From NCBI GenBank assembly GCA_004554585.1, contig SFLH01000006.1, positions 179,017 to 243,016 of the forward strand: a DNA stretch of 64,000 nt, read 5' to 3'. Positions 16,826 through 24,887 of this stretch are shown here, piece after piece. Under the pieces are notes generated by a model that did not search any database, was not told the origin of the DNA, and saw only the letters and a program-made list of their open reading frames with translations. Numbering within the stretch: position 1 is the stretch's first letter; every line of letters begins with the position of its first letter. The stretch comes from Clostridiales bacterium (GTDB lineage: Bacteria > Bacillota > Clostridia > Oscillospirales > Oscillospiraceae). A program made the translations under genes and the position numbers.

Positions 16826-16902
16826 CATCTTTAACGCTTGCCGGTGGATGCCCCTGGACGATCGGCGGCGTTTTCCACTTTCCCAACCAAGGAGGAAGCG
16901 AC

Positions 16903-17805
16903 GTGAAACGTGTTCTCTTTATCTATAACCGCCACGCGGGGAAAAACAAAACCTGGGCGGGTCTGTCCGACATCCTCAACGCCATGACAGAGCAGGACTG
17001 CCTGGTCACCGCCTATCCCACCCAGTACCGGGGGGACGCGGGGGAGGCCATCGTCCGCTGGAGCGCCGACTACGACCAGGTGGTGGTGGCCGGGGGGGAC
17101 GGCACCCTCAGCGAGGCCATCTCCGGGGCCACCCGCCTGGCCCAGCCGCCGGTGATCGGCTACATTCCCGTGGGCACCACCAACGACTTTTCCAAAAACT
17201 TGAACCTGCCCGCCAGCGGCCAGCTGGCCGACCTGGCCGCCGCCGCCGTCACCGGGGTGCCCCAGCGCCACGACATGGGGCGCTTCAACGGCAGGAGCTT
17301 CCTCTATGTGGCCGCCTTTGGGGCCTTTACGGGCATTGCCTACTCCACCTCCCAAAAGGCCAAGAACCTGCTGGGCTACAACGCCTACGTGCTGGAGGTG
17401 GTGAAGAACCTGCCCTCCATCAAGCCCTACCACATCAAGGTGGAGTACGAGGACAAAGTCATCGAGGGGGATTACCTCTACGGCATGGTGAGCAACACCA
17501 CCTCCGTGGGCCGCTTTTCCAACTTCCCCCCCGGCAACCCCGACCTGTCCGACGGCCTGCTGGAGGTCACCCTCATCTCCCCCGTCCGGGATGTGAAAGA
17601 CATGGAGGAGTTCAGCCGGGCCCTGCTCATGACCGACCCCTCCATCCTCAACTCCATGATGACCTCCTTCTCGGCCTCCAAGGTAAAGATCACCGCTGCC
17701 ACTGACCTGCTCTGGACCCTGGACGGCGAGGCCGGCGGGGCCCACCAGGTGGTGGAGATCGAGACCGTCCACAACGCTTACACCATCATCCACGGCAACG
17801 GGTGA
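16903..17805 (+). CDS. Diacylglycerol kinase family lipid kinase
   Basis: 300 residues of the DagK/YegS lipid kinase type. The start FIYNRHAGKNK, the glycine-rich VVVAGGDGTLSEAI nucleotide loop and the IPVGTTNDFSKNL segment are all present, and a C-terminal beta domain follows. In Firmicutes such enzymes phosphorylate diacylglycerol, returning it to phospholipid synthesis, but related proteins use other lipids. GAGGAAGCG precedes the first codon; the frame begins with a GTG-ATG-independent ATG-less context at 16903 (GTG). It is monocistronic, ended by the hairpin at 17861. Confidence 0.9.
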   Translation: MKRVLFIYNRHAGKNKTWAGLSDILNAMTEQDCLVTAYPTQYRGDAGEAIVRWSADYDQVVVAGGDGTLSEAISGATRLAQPPVIGYIPVGTTNDFSKNLNLPASGQLADLAAAAVTGVPQRHDMGRFNGRSFLYVAAFGAFTGIAYSTSQKAKNLLGYNAYVLEVVKNLPSIKPYHIKVEYEDKVIEGDYLYGMVSNTTSVGRFSNFPPGNPDLSDGLLEVTLISPVRDVKDMEEFSRALLMTDPSILNSMMTSFSASKVKITAATDLLWTLDGEAGGAHQVVEIETVHNAYTIIHGNG

Positions 17806-17860
17806 GGGAAAAGGGGCGCTGCCCGCCGGCGCCTTCGGAACGCCACAAAACCAATCTGCC

Positions 17861-17897
17861 CGCCCAGGGCGGCCCCTCGGCCGCCCTGGGCGTTTTT
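17861..17897 (+). terminator. Terminator of the kinase gene
   Basis: CGCCCAGGGCGGCC pairs fully with its complement around CCTC, then TTTTT. Confidence 0.92.
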
Positions 17898-17943
17898 GGT
17901 CTCTCCCGGGGGCTTTGGGTGCTGGTCTGGGGGAGGATGGGCG

Positions 17944-17967
17944 GATTTTGGGACATTTCCCAAAATC
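17944..17967 (+). promoter_or_regulatory. Inverted repeat upstream of the stress genes
   Basis: GATTTTGGG-N6-CCCAAAATC, nine perfect pairs, ending 12 bases before the -35 box. A candidate operator; the binding protein is not identified. Confidence 0.55.
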
Positions 17968-17979
17968 GCTCCCAGTTCC

Positions 17980-18008
17980 TTGACTTTCTTTTGGTTTAGT
18001 TGTATACT
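17980..18008 (+). promoter_or_regulatory. Promoter of the first stress gene
   Basis: TTGACT, 17 bases, TATACT. Confidence 0.85.
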
Positions 18009-18048
18009 GAATGTGTAAAAAGGAGCCGCGTCCAAGGAGGTTTTTCCC

Positions 18049-18459
18049 ATGAAAAAGATTCTTCTGCCTGTAGACGGCAGCAAACGGAGCATCCGCACCG
18101 TGGAAATGGTCAAGCAGCTGTGCGATCCCGCCGACAGCGACATCACCATCGTCAAGGTGGTCAGCGCCCAGCTGTACATCAATTCCATGGACGAGATCAA
18201 GCACAACGCCGAAAAGGCCCAGCCCGAGCTGACGGCTGTGGCGGAGATGCTGCCGGACTACCAGGTGAAGACCCAGGTCCTGCTGGGCAGTGCCCCCGGC
18301 GTGGAGATCGTAGAGTACGCCAAGGAGGCGGGGATCGACATGATCATCATGACCCGTTCCAGCCGAGGCCCCATCCGCAAGCTGGGCTCGGTGGCCACCT
18401 ACATTGTCCGCAACGCTTCCTTCCTGGACGTGATTGTCATGCGGGAGGAGGATGACTGA
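18049..18459 (+). CDS. Universal-stress-like protein 1
   Basis: 136 residues of the UspA fold: opens MKKILLPVDGS and ends with a TYIV...VIVMRE strand. The usual ATP-binding pattern (G-x2-G-x9-G-S/T) is altered: the first two Gly are replaced in MTRSSRG and the spacing to the final GS is shorter, so nucleotide binding is doubtful. Ribosome site CAAGGAGG. First of three tandem paralogues that share the TRSSRG..KLGSV block. Likely a cytoplasmic stress protein; actual role unknown. Confidence 0.85.
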   Translation: MKKILLPVDGSKRSIRTVEMVKQLCDPADSDITIVKVVSAQLYINSMDEIKHNAEKAQPELTAVAEMLPDYQVKTQVLLGSAPGVEIVEYAKEAGIDMIIMTRSSRGPIRKLGSVATYIVRNASFLDVIVMREEDD

Positions 18460-18552
18460 CCCCCATGAGACCGGGCCGGCGCCGCCGGCCCCCCAACGTT
18501 GAGATAGCTGCAAGCAGAGAACAGCCCACTGCGTATGAATGGAGGTACCACG

Positions 18553-18999
18553 ATGAAAAAGATCCTGCTGCCCATTGACGGAAGCCCCCGCAGCCTGCGC
18601 GCCATCCAGGCAGTCAAGCAGACCTACAACACCGACGAGGTGGAAGTTACCATCCTCATGGTCACCCCCGAGCCCCGTCCCTCCAAGCTGACCGACGAGA
18701 ACGACGAGGTCAAGCCCGTGGAGGAGCACGTGGACATTGTGGTCGATCCCCAGACCGCGGAGGAGACCCGCCTGCTCCTGGATTCCTTCGCCAAGCTGCT
18801 GCCCGGCTATAAGGTCGAGACCGCCCAGCGCCTGGGCAAGCCCGGCCCCGAGATCATCCAGTTTGCCAAGGATGGCGCCTTCGACTCCATCCTCATGACC
18901 CGGTCCAGCCGGGGCAGCACCCAGAAGCTGGGCTCGGTGTCCACCTACATTGTCAGCAACGCGTCCTTCATCACCACCACCGTGCTGAAGGAGGCCTGA
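18553..18999 (+). CDS. Universal-stress-like protein 2
   Basis: 148 residues, the longest of the three paralogues. It starts MKKILLPIDGSPRSLRAIQ and carries an extra acidic stretch (LTDENDEVKPVEEHVDIVVD) in the middle that the others lack. The MTRSSRGSTQKLGSV block is kept, so the same loss of the ATP-loop glycines applies. The ATG at 18553 is preferred over one at 18535, because GGAGG lies between them. 93 bases after copy 1, probably cotranscribed; a terminator follows at 19053. Confidence 0.85.
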   Translation: MKKILLPIDGSPRSLRAIQAVKQTYNTDEVEVTILMVTPEPRPSKLTDENDEVKPVEEHVDIVVDPQTAEETRLLLDSFAKLLPGYKVETAQRLGKPGPEIIQFAKDGAFDSILMTRSSRGSTQKLGSVSTYIVSNASFITTTVLKEA

Positions 19000-19052
19000 A
19001 CCAGAGACCGTGCCCCGGTCTCCCGGGGGCACACGGCAGGTTCCATAGAAAC

Positions 19053-19088
19053 AGAGGGGAGAGGACGCCAGCCTTTCCCCTCTTTTTT
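19053..19088 (+). terminator. Terminator after stress gene 2
   Basis: AGAGGGGA pairs with TCCCCTCT, followed by TTTTTT. It separates copy 3 from the first two. Confidence 0.8.
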
Positions 19089-19180
19089 CTCCGGCGTCCT
19101 CAAACGGCTTGGGAGAAAGGGGGCCGGACCCGCAGGATGACGTCAATCGAAGGGGTTTTCTGGATAGGAGGTCGACTTCC

Positions 19181-19591
19181 ATGAAAAAGGTCCTTTTGCC
19201 CATCGACGGCAGCGTGCGCAGCCTGCGCACCATTGACATGGTCAAGCAGTTATGTCCCGCCCAGCAGGAGGAGATCACCCTGGTGATGGTCCTGCCCGAC
19301 CAGATGCACATCGACGGCCAGTTCGAGCGGGAGCGGATCTGGCGCAAGGCCAGCCAGGAGCTGGAGACCTTCGCTGGCCTCCTGAAAGGCTGGACGGTGG
19401 ACACCAAGCTTCTGCGGGGCAGTCCCGGGCCGGAGATCGTCCAGTTCGCCCGGGAGAAGGGGTACGACACCCTGGTCATGACCCGGTCCAGCCGAGGCCC
19501 TCTGCAGAAGCTGGGGTCGGTGGCCACCTACATCGTCCGCAACGCCCAGTTTTTGAACCTGGTCATCATGCGGGAGGCCGACCAGACCTGA
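19181..19591 (+). CDS. Universal-stress-like protein 3
   Basis: 136 residues, closest to copy 1 in length and sequence (MKKVLLPIDGSVRSLRTIDMVKQLC). MTRSSRGPLQKLGSV repeats the altered nucleotide loop. The ATG at 19181 has AGGAGG nine bases upstream; an earlier in-frame ATG at 19109 would add 24 unrelated residues. A terminator lies between it and copy 2, so it may use its own promoter, though none is clear in 19089-19160. Confidence 0.85.
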   Translation: MKKVLLPIDGSVRSLRTIDMVKQLCPAQQEEITLVMVLPDQMHIDGQFERERIWRKASQELETFAGLLKGWTVDTKLLRGSPGPEIVQFAREKGYDTLVMTRSSRGPLQKLGSVATYIVRNAQFLNLVIMREADQT

Positions 19592-19620
19592 CCCGCCGCC
19601 GGCACAAACCCACACAAGAC

Positions 19621-19675
19621 AAAGCCCCGCCCAGAGGCGCCGCTGCCGCGGCGTTTCCGGGCGGGGCTCTTTTTG
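19621..19675 (+). terminator. Terminator of stress gene 3
   Basis: AAAGCCCCGCCC and GGGCGGGGCT with a GC-rich loop, then CTTTTTG. It may also serve the minus-strand gene ending at 19690. Confidence 0.8.
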
Positions 19676-19689
19676 TTTGTGGCGGGGGC

Positions 19690-20577
19690 TCAGCGGGGCG
19701 GCGTGACCCCTTCCTCGGCCTGGGCGTCCTCCTGGCGCCGGGCCTGGAGGAGATAGTCATGGTCGGCACTCTTGCGGCTGGGCACGAAGTTCTGGGCGGG
19801 GGTCTTTTTCTTCCCCTTGCTCCGGGCGTAGAAGAAGCCGGTCAGGGAGAAGACCACCGCCCCCAGGAAGTTCACGAACAGGTCCTTCATGGTGTCGATG
19901 ATGCCGATGTCCAGGTAGCCATCCAGCCCCAGGCTGCTGCCGTTGACGGCCACGTCCTGGATGTTGTGGATGGTGACCACCTTGTTGGAGTTGGTGGGGT
20001 CCAAGGTCACCGAGTGGATGGCGTGGACGATGGTGTCCTTCTGCATGTCCGTGTGGAAGAACCAGTCCATGGAAAACTCAAAGAACTCCCACAGCACCCC
20101 GATGGTCATGGAGAAGCAGAAGGCCACCAGGGCCAGGAAGAAGGGGGAGAGCTCAAAGGTGAGCTTCTCGTTGTCGTTGAGCAGGATCACCATGGAAAAG
20201 CCCACGGCGGCGGCCAGAAAGCCGTTGAGGGTGTGGAGCATGGTGTCCCAGTTGGGCACGTTGACGTAAAAGGCGTTGACTTCGCCCAGGATTTCCGCAG
20301 CGAAGATGAAACAGAGAATGGTGATCTCCAGGGCCGGCGGCAGTTCGATGTGCAGCTTCACCTGCAGCCAGCTGGGTACATACAGCAGGGCCAGGGTGAG
20401 CACGCAGAAGAAGGCGCTTTCATAGCTGCCCAGCATGATCTGGCGCACCAGGGTGACGATCACCAGCACGCGCAGGATGGAAAAGACCAAAAAGGAGCTC
20501 TTGTGTTCCCGCAGCTCTTTGACCACAGCCTGGTTGAAGGACTTGCGGTCCGCGCGGCGGTTCTTTTTTTCCGACAT
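19690..20577 (-). CDS. DUF2238 membrane protein
   Basis: 295 residues with about five membrane helices. Characteristic strings are VPNWDTMLHTLNGFLAA, FCFSMTIGVLWEFFEF, DMQKDTI and DTMKDLFVNFLGA, matching the DUF2238/YjdF group of inner-membrane proteins without known function. The C-terminal ~50 residues are soluble and charged. Start ATG at 20577, eight bases after the mnmE stop with GAGGAAC between, so it is translated from the mnmE transcript. A link to tRNA modification is not implied by the family. Confidence 0.82.
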   Translation of the reverse strand: MSEKKNRRADRKSFNQAVVKELREHKSSFLVFSILRVLVIVTLVRQIMLGSYESAFFCVLTLALLYVPSWLQVKLHIELPPALEITILCFIFAAEILGEVNAFYVNVPNWDTMLHTLNGFLAAAVGFSMVILLNDNEKLTFELSPFFLALVAFCFSMTIGVLWEFFEFSMDWFFHTDMQKDTIVHAIHSVTLDPTNSNKVVTIHNIQDVAVNGSSLGLDGYLDIGIIDTMKDLFVNFLGAVVFSLTGFFYARSKGKKKTPAQNFVPSRKSADHDYLLQARRQEDAQAEEGVTPPR

Positions 20578-20585
20578 GGTGTTCC

Positions 20586-21977
20586 TCACTTTCCCACGCA
20601 AAAGCGTTCAAAGATCCGGCGGGTGATGTCCTCCCGGACGGTTTTGCCGGTCAGCTCCCCCAGGGCGGCCAAGGCCTCTTCGGCGTCGGTGAGCAGGGCG
20701 TCGGGGGTCACCCCCGCCTCCAGGGCGGTCAGGGCCCGGTCCACTGCCTGGAGGGCCCGGTGGACGGCCTCGGTCTGCCGCTGGTTGGTCAGCAGCTCCC
20801 CGGCGGCCGCCCCCTCGGTCTGGGGAAGGGTCCGCTGGGCCAGCTGGGCCAGGGCCTGCTCTAGCTTGTCCAGCCCCTGGCCGGTCTTGGCGCTCAGCTC
20901 CACCACTGTTAGGGTGTGCTCCCCCGCCGGGGCAGGGGGCTGGGGCGGGGCGTAATCGGGCAGGTCCCCCTTGTTCACCGCCAAAATGGTGTCTGTCTGG
21001 GTCAGTGCCTGGTCCAGCAGGGCCCGGTCCTCGGGGAGAAGGCCTTGGGTGCCGTCGCACACCAGCAGCAGCAGGTCGGCCTGGGCCATGGCGGCCCGGC
21101 TGCGCTGGACCCCCAGCTGCTCGATGGGGTCGTCGCTCTCCCGCAGCCCGGCGGTGTCCACCAGGCGGAAGGGATAGCCCCCCAGCTCCACAGTGACCTC
21201 AATGGTGTCCCGGGTGGTGCCGGGGATGTGGGTGACGATGGCCCGGTCATAGCCGGCCAGGGCGTTGAGCAGGGAGGACTTGCCGGCGTTGGGCTGGCCG
21301 ATGAGGGCGCAGGCGATTCCCTTGGCCAGGCGCTGGCCCCGGCGGCCGGTGGCCAGCAGGGCTTCCAGGGCATCCCGCTGGGCGCGGAGCTGCTCCTCCA
21401 GCTGCTGGGCGCGGAAGGGGTCGATGTCCTCGTCGGGGTAGTCCAGCACGGCGCAGAAGTGGGCCATGATGTCCGTCAGTCCCTGGTAGATCCCCTCCAC
21501 CCGCCGGGCCAGGGCGCCGGTGAGCTGGCCGGCGGCCTGGCGGGCGGCGGAGGGGGTTTCGGCGTCGATGAGGTCGATGACCGCCTCGGCCTGGGTCAGG
21601 TCCAGCTTGCCGTTGAGGAAGGCCCGCTGGGTGAACTCCCCCGGCCGGGCCGGTCGGGCCCCGGCGGCGTACAGGGCCTCCAGGACCAGGGAGAGGACCA
21701 TGGGGGAGCCGTGGCACTGCAGCTCCGCCGTCTCCTCCCCGGTGTAGCTGTGGGGGGCCCGGCTGACGAAGGCCAGGCCGGTGTCCAGCACCTGGCCCGC
21801 CTGGTCGGTCACGGTGCCGTAGAGCAGGTGGCGGTCGGCCGCTCCGGCCAAGGTCTGGGGCCCTTTGGGGCGAAAGACCCGTTGGGCGGCCTGGATGGCT
21901 CCCGGGCCTGAGAGCCGCAGGATGCCCACCCCGCCCGTCCCCGGGGGGGTGGCGATGGCGGCGATGAGGTCAGACAT
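20586..21977 (-). CDS. mnmE: tRNA modification GTPase MnmE
   Basis: With MnmG it makes the 5-carboxymethylaminomethyl group on wobble uridine of several tRNAs. The 463 residues contain the N-terminal folate-binding domain (IAAIATPPGTGGVGILR), the GTPase domain with GQPNAGKSS (residues 227-235), DTAG and NKGD, and the C-terminal CVGK whose Cys is typical. ATG at 21977 with GAAAGGAG upstream. In many Firmicutes it lies beside rnpA and mnmG near the origin; here neither is adjacent, although the upstream region has DnaA-box-like sites. Confidence 0.96.
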   Translation of the reverse strand: MSDLIAAIATPPGTGGVGILRLSGPGAIQAAQRVFRPKGPQTLAGAADRHLLYGTVTDQAGQVLDTGLAFVSRAPHSYTGEETAELQCHGSPMVLSLVLEALYAAGARPARPGEFTQRAFLNGKLDLTQAEAVIDLIDAETPSAARQAAGQLTGALARRVEGIYQGLTDIMAHFCAVLDYPDEDIDPFRAQQLEEQLRAQRDALEALLATGRRGQRLAKGIACALIGQPNAGKSSLLNALAGYDRAIVTHIPGTTRDTIEVTVELGGYPFRLVDTAGLRESDDPIEQLGVQRSRAAMAQADLLLLVCDGTQGLLPEDRALLDQALTQTDTILAVNKGDLPDYAPPQPPAPAGEHTLTVVELSAKTGQGLDKLEQALAQLAQRTLPQTEGAAAGELLTNQRQTEAVHRALQAVDRALTALEAGVTPDALLTDAEEALAALGELTGKTVREDITRRIFERFCVGK

Positions 21978-22372
21978 GGCGGTCTCCTTTCGGCAGAGGC
22001 AGATTTTGTCAAATACACCGTAAAAATTTCCCTTGACAGAGGGATTTGACATCCAAACATCCATCCACAGGGCCGTGAAACAATTGTGGACAACTCTGTG
22101 GACAATGTGCAAAACCTTTGGAACAAGGCCATTTTTTCCCCCAGAATCTGGGTTGCCCCCTGCGAACTTCATGCAAAATCCCAAGAAAAGTGGTTGGTCA
22201 GAACGCACAAAGGGGGAAATGTCTTGTAAAAATGACGAAAAGATAACAGACTGGTCACAGGCTGTTACAAAAGCCGGGCCCTCTGGGCGGCGCCCTGGGG
22301 CCGGGGGCAAATCGCCTTTATTTTACCATACCCCCGTGGCATGTCAAGGCGAAGAGGGGCGATTGCCGGGGG
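21978..22372. other. 395-base gap upstream of mnmE with DnaA-box-like sites
   Basis: Two tandem TGTGGACAA (22085-22093 and 22097-22105) match the reverse complement of the DnaA box at 8 of 9 bases, and CCATCCACA (22061-22069) matches at 7 of 9. The rest is A/T-richer than the genes around it. No open frame with coding character is seen. No convincing mnmE promoter was found. A GC-rich hairpin at 22270-22305 closes the gene at 22373. Confidence 0.5.
22270..22305 (-). terminator. Possible terminator of the fusion gene
   Basis: GC-rich imperfect stem followed on the minus strand by GGCTTTTGTAAC. Moderate quality. Confidence 0.45.
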
Positions 22373-23662
22373 TCATCCCCCGGCTTGGCGCTGGGCGGCC
22401 AGACGCTCCCGCTGGGCTATGGCCTGCTGTACCGCCTGAAGGATGTACTCCTTGCCCAGGCGGGTGTCTACGCACAGGTCGTAGTGGTCGGCGTGGCCCC
22501 AGATCTGGCGGGTGTAGTAGCGGTAATTGTCCCCCCGGCGCTTGTCGGTCTTGGCGATCTCACTGCGGGCCTGGGCCTGGGTCCAGTGCTCGGTGGCCAT
22601 CTTCCGCTGGACCCGCCAGGCCAGGGGGGCGTGGAGGAAGAGGGAGAGGCAGTGGGCGTCGTCCCGGAGGATGTAGTCCGAGCACCGGCCCACGATGACG
22701 CAGCGGCCCTTGGCCGCGCAGTCCCGGATGACGGCGGACTGAGCCTGGAAGATGGCGTCCTTGGGGGCGGACTGGTCGGCCGCGTGGCCGTACATCTGGT
22801 TGACCAGGTCGTAGAGCAGACTGTTGGTCATGCTCTCCTCCCGCTTTTGCACATAGTCCTCGGAGTAGCCGGTGATGCCGGCGATCTCCCGGATGAGCTC
22901 CTTGTCGTAAAAGGCGAAGCCCAGCTGGTCGGCCAGGTACTTGCCGATCTCCCGGCCGCCGCTGCCGAACTGCCGGCCGATGGAGATGACCCAGCCGGGC
23001 TGGCCGCCGTCCTGGGCGGGCGCTGCTGCGGGGGAAGCCTTGGGCTTGGTGAAGGGGAGCAGCCGCCCCAGCAGCCGGGCCAGAAAGCCCACCAGCAGGG
23101 CGGCCAGGATGGTGCCCTCCCGCACCCCCTGGAGCCGGTGGGCCAGCACCAGGGACAGCACCGCGGCGATCACCGCCAGGGAGACGTCGAAGCAGATTTT
23201 GGTCAGGCCGAACTCGGTTTTCCAGGTGGTGCACACCGCCCGCACGAAGGACTCCCCCGGCAGCATGGCCACGTCGGCCACCACCTCCATGTAGACGCCC
23301 ACGCCCAAAATGACGCAGCCCACCAGGAGGAAGAGGAGTTTGAAGGGATACAGGGTGGGGACAAAGTCCCCCAGCATGGCCATGGTCAGGTCGATGAAAA
23401 TGCCGAAGAGGAAGGACACGGGGATCTGCAAGGCGTGCTCGGCCTTGAAGTTCCGCCGCAGGATCACCAGCTGAATGGCGATGAGCAGGAAGCTGAAGAC
23501 CACCGTGAAGGCCCCCAGGGAAAAGGGGAAGTTCAGGCTGAGCACATAGGGGATGGAGGAGATGGGGGAGGTGCCCAGGTCGGCCTTGGTGATGACGCTC
23601 ACCCCCAGGGAGTTGACAAACAGGCCCACCAGAAAGACCAGGTAACGCTGAGCCTTATTCAT
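22373..23662 (-). CDS. YczE-like membrane protein fused to cytidylate-kinase-like domain
   Basis: About 429 residues in two parts. Residues 1-200 are a YczE-type membrane domain with about five helices (NSLGVSVITKADLGTSPISS at the start). From about residue 225 a soluble domain begins with ISIGRQFGSGGREIGKYLA, a P-loop of the cytidylate kinase-like family; the central VIVGRCSDYIL and the RRGDNYRYYT segment fit too. Each half exists alone in other bacteria. The ATG at 23662 is used; a GTG at 23671 is possible. The gene overlaps the end of the MarR gene, so it is probably the MarR target. Substrates of both halves are unknown. Confidence 0.85.
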   Translation of the reverse strand: MNKAQRYLVFLVGLFVNSLGVSVITKADLGTSPISSIPYVLSLNFPFSLGAFTVVFSFLLIAIQLVILRRNFKAEHALQIPVSFLFGIFIDLTMAMLGDFVPTLYPFKLLFLLVGCVILGVGVYMEVVADVAMLPGESFVRAVCTTWKTEFGLTKICFDVSLAVIAAVLSLVLAHRLQGVREGTILAALLVGFLARLLGRLLPFTKPKASPAAAPAQDGGQPGWVISIGRQFGSGGREIGKYLADQLGFAFYDKELIREIAGITGYSEDYVQKREESMTNSLLYDLVNQMYGHAADQSAPKDAIFQAQSAVIRDCAAKGRCVIVGRCSDYILRDDAHCLSLFLHAPLAWRVQRKMATEHWTQAQARSEIAKTDKRRGDNYRYYTRQIWGHADHYDLCVDTRLGKEYILQAVQQAIAQRERLAAQRQAGG

Positions 23663-24095
23663 GTTCGCCACGCCCCCGTTCTGCCTGAAGATTGTCCCCC
23701 ATCCGGGCGAAGAGGGCCAGGAAGGTCTCTCGCTCGGCGTTGGAGAAGCCCTGAAAAACCAGGGCCTCGGCCCGCTGGAAGGCGGCGGCCACCTTGGCGC
23801 AGCAAGAGCGGCCCAGATCGGTGAGGAAGATATAACTGGTGCGCCGGTCCCCGTGGAGGTTTTTCCGGGTGATCAGGCCCTTGTCCTCCATGCCCCGCAG
23901 CAGGGCGGACAGGGAGGCCGGCTCGATGCAGCAGCCCTTGGCCAGCTCCTTCTGGCTGGCGCCGTCGTGGTCGTCCAGGTAGTCCAGGACCTTGGGCTGG
24001 CCGGTGGTCAGGCCGCTGCCGCTAAGCTGGGCGAACACCTCCCGCTGAAAGGCGGTTTGGTTGGAGAGAAGCAAAAGGTGAAAGGATGGTGTCAT
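23655..24095 (-). CDS. MarR family transcriptional regulator
   Basis: 146 residues with a central winged helix: SQKELAKGCCIEPASLSALLRGMEDKGLITR is recognition helix plus turn, followed by the wing (NLHGDRRTSYIFLT). It ends inside the start of the membrane/kinase fusion gene, and a set of AGTTAGA repeats lies just downstream of its promoter, so it likely represses itself and the fusion gene. Paired Cys (GCC in the helix, SCC later) could sense oxidation, which is a guess. ATG at 24095 with AAAGGAGC upstream. Confidence 0.92.
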   Translation of the reverse strand: MTPSFHLLLLSNQTAFQREVFAQLSGSGLTTGQPKVLDYLDDHDGASQKELAKGCCIEPASLSALLRGMEDKGLITRKNLHGDRRTSYIFLTDLGRSCCAKVAAAFQRAEALVFQGFSNAERETFLALFARMGDNLQAERGRGEHE

Positions 24096-24136
24096 AGCAG
24101 GGAAAGCTCCTTTCTCCGCAGGAAGCGGATAAAATG

Positions 24137-24171
24137 ACAGTTAGAACCCTAATAGTTAGAGTTCTAACTGT
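24137..24171 (-). promoter_or_regulatory. MarR operator
   Basis: ACAGTTAGAAC (24137-24147) and GTTCTAACTGT (24161-24171) are perfect inverted 11-mers; an inner palindrome AGTTAGA-GT-TCTAACT (24154-24169) overlaps the second arm. The block lies between the -10 box and the marR start, where a repressor would block transcription. Confidence 0.8.
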
Positions 24172-24174
24172 TTT

Positions 24175-24203
24175 ACTATACCACACCATCTGCCTCCTGT
24201 AAA
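24175..24203 (-). promoter_or_regulatory. Promoter of the marR operon
   Basis: Minus strand TTTACA, 17 bases, TATAGT. Confidence 0.75.
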
Positions 24204-24207
24204 GGGC

Positions 24208-24234
24208 AAAAAAACAGCGCCCCAAGGGCGCTGT
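24208..24234 (-). terminator. lexA terminator
   Basis: ACAGCGCCC/GGGCGCTGT stem followed on the minus strand by seven T; it ends four bases before the marR -35 box. Confidence 0.9.
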
Positions 24235-24252
24235 GAAGAGGGTTCAGAGGAT

Positions 24253-24846
24253 TCAGTACCGACGAACCAAGGCCACCACCTTGCCCACGATCCGGGCATG
24301 GGTGCCGTCGATGGGCTGGTAGTCGGGGTTGGCGGGCAGGAGCCAGACCTGGCCGTTTTTCCGGGAAAAGGTTTTCACCGTGGCCTCGTCCTCGAACAGG
24401 GCCACCACGATCTCCCCGCTGACGGCCTGCTCCTGCTTGCGCACCACCACCAGGTCGCCGGGGAGGATGCCCGCCTCCAGCATGGACTCTCCCCGGACCT
24501 TCAGGGCGAAGAAGTCCTCCGGGTGGGGGCCGGTCTCAAAGGGAATGTATTCCTCCACACACTCCTCAGCCCAGATGGGAGCACCGGCGGCCACGTTGCC
24601 CACCACGGGGATCTGGTCGGGGCGGGGCCCCTCCTCCGCGGGCAGGGTGAGGGAGCGGGTCTTGCCGTCCTCCCACTGGAGGACCCCGGCGGCCCGGAGG
24701 TTGTCCAGGTGGTGCTTGACGGTGGAGATGGAGGCGATGTCCAGGCTGCGGGCGATCTCCCGCAGGGTGGGGGGGTAACCCGTCTGGCGGGTGAAGGCGC
24801 GGATGAAGTCGTAAATCCGCTGCTGTTTGGGGGTGAGGTTGGTCAT
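24253..24846 (-). CDS. lexA: LexA repressor
   Basis: SOS repressor of 197 residues. N-terminal winged helix (PTLREIARSLDIASISTVKHH), Ala87-Gly88 cleavage site in NVAAGAP, catalytic Ser121 (GESMLEAG) and Lys158 (EATVKTF). All elements for RecA-assisted self-cleavage are present. ATG at 24846 with GGGAGGGCG upstream. A box matching the Bacillus/Clostridium LexA site overlaps its own promoter, so it is autoregulated. It is monocistronic, with terminators on both sides. Confidence 0.96.
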   Translation of the reverse strand: MTNLTPKQQRIYDFIRAFTRQTGYPPTLREIARSLDIASISTVKHHLDNLRAAGVLQWEDGKTRSLTLPAEEGPRPDQIPVVGNVAAGAPIWAEECVEEYIPFETGPHPEDFFALKVRGESMLEAGILPGDLVVVRKQEQAVSGEIVVALFEDEATVKTFSRKNGQVWLLPANPDYQPIDGTHARIVGKVVALVRRY

Positions 24847-24887
24847 GGCGGCGCCCTCCCAAAGGCCAAGATCTTGTGGTTTTTCCC

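Noticed and set aside
16831..19527. Long minus-strand frame opposite the kinase and stress genes
   Set aside because: Composition is that of a shadow frame and the plus-strand genes are well supported by motifs, promoters and terminators.
21978..22372. Chromosomal replication origin
   Set aside because: Only two or three imperfect DnaA-box-like sites, no dnaA, rpmH, rnpA or dnaN nearby and no long A/T-rich unwinding region.
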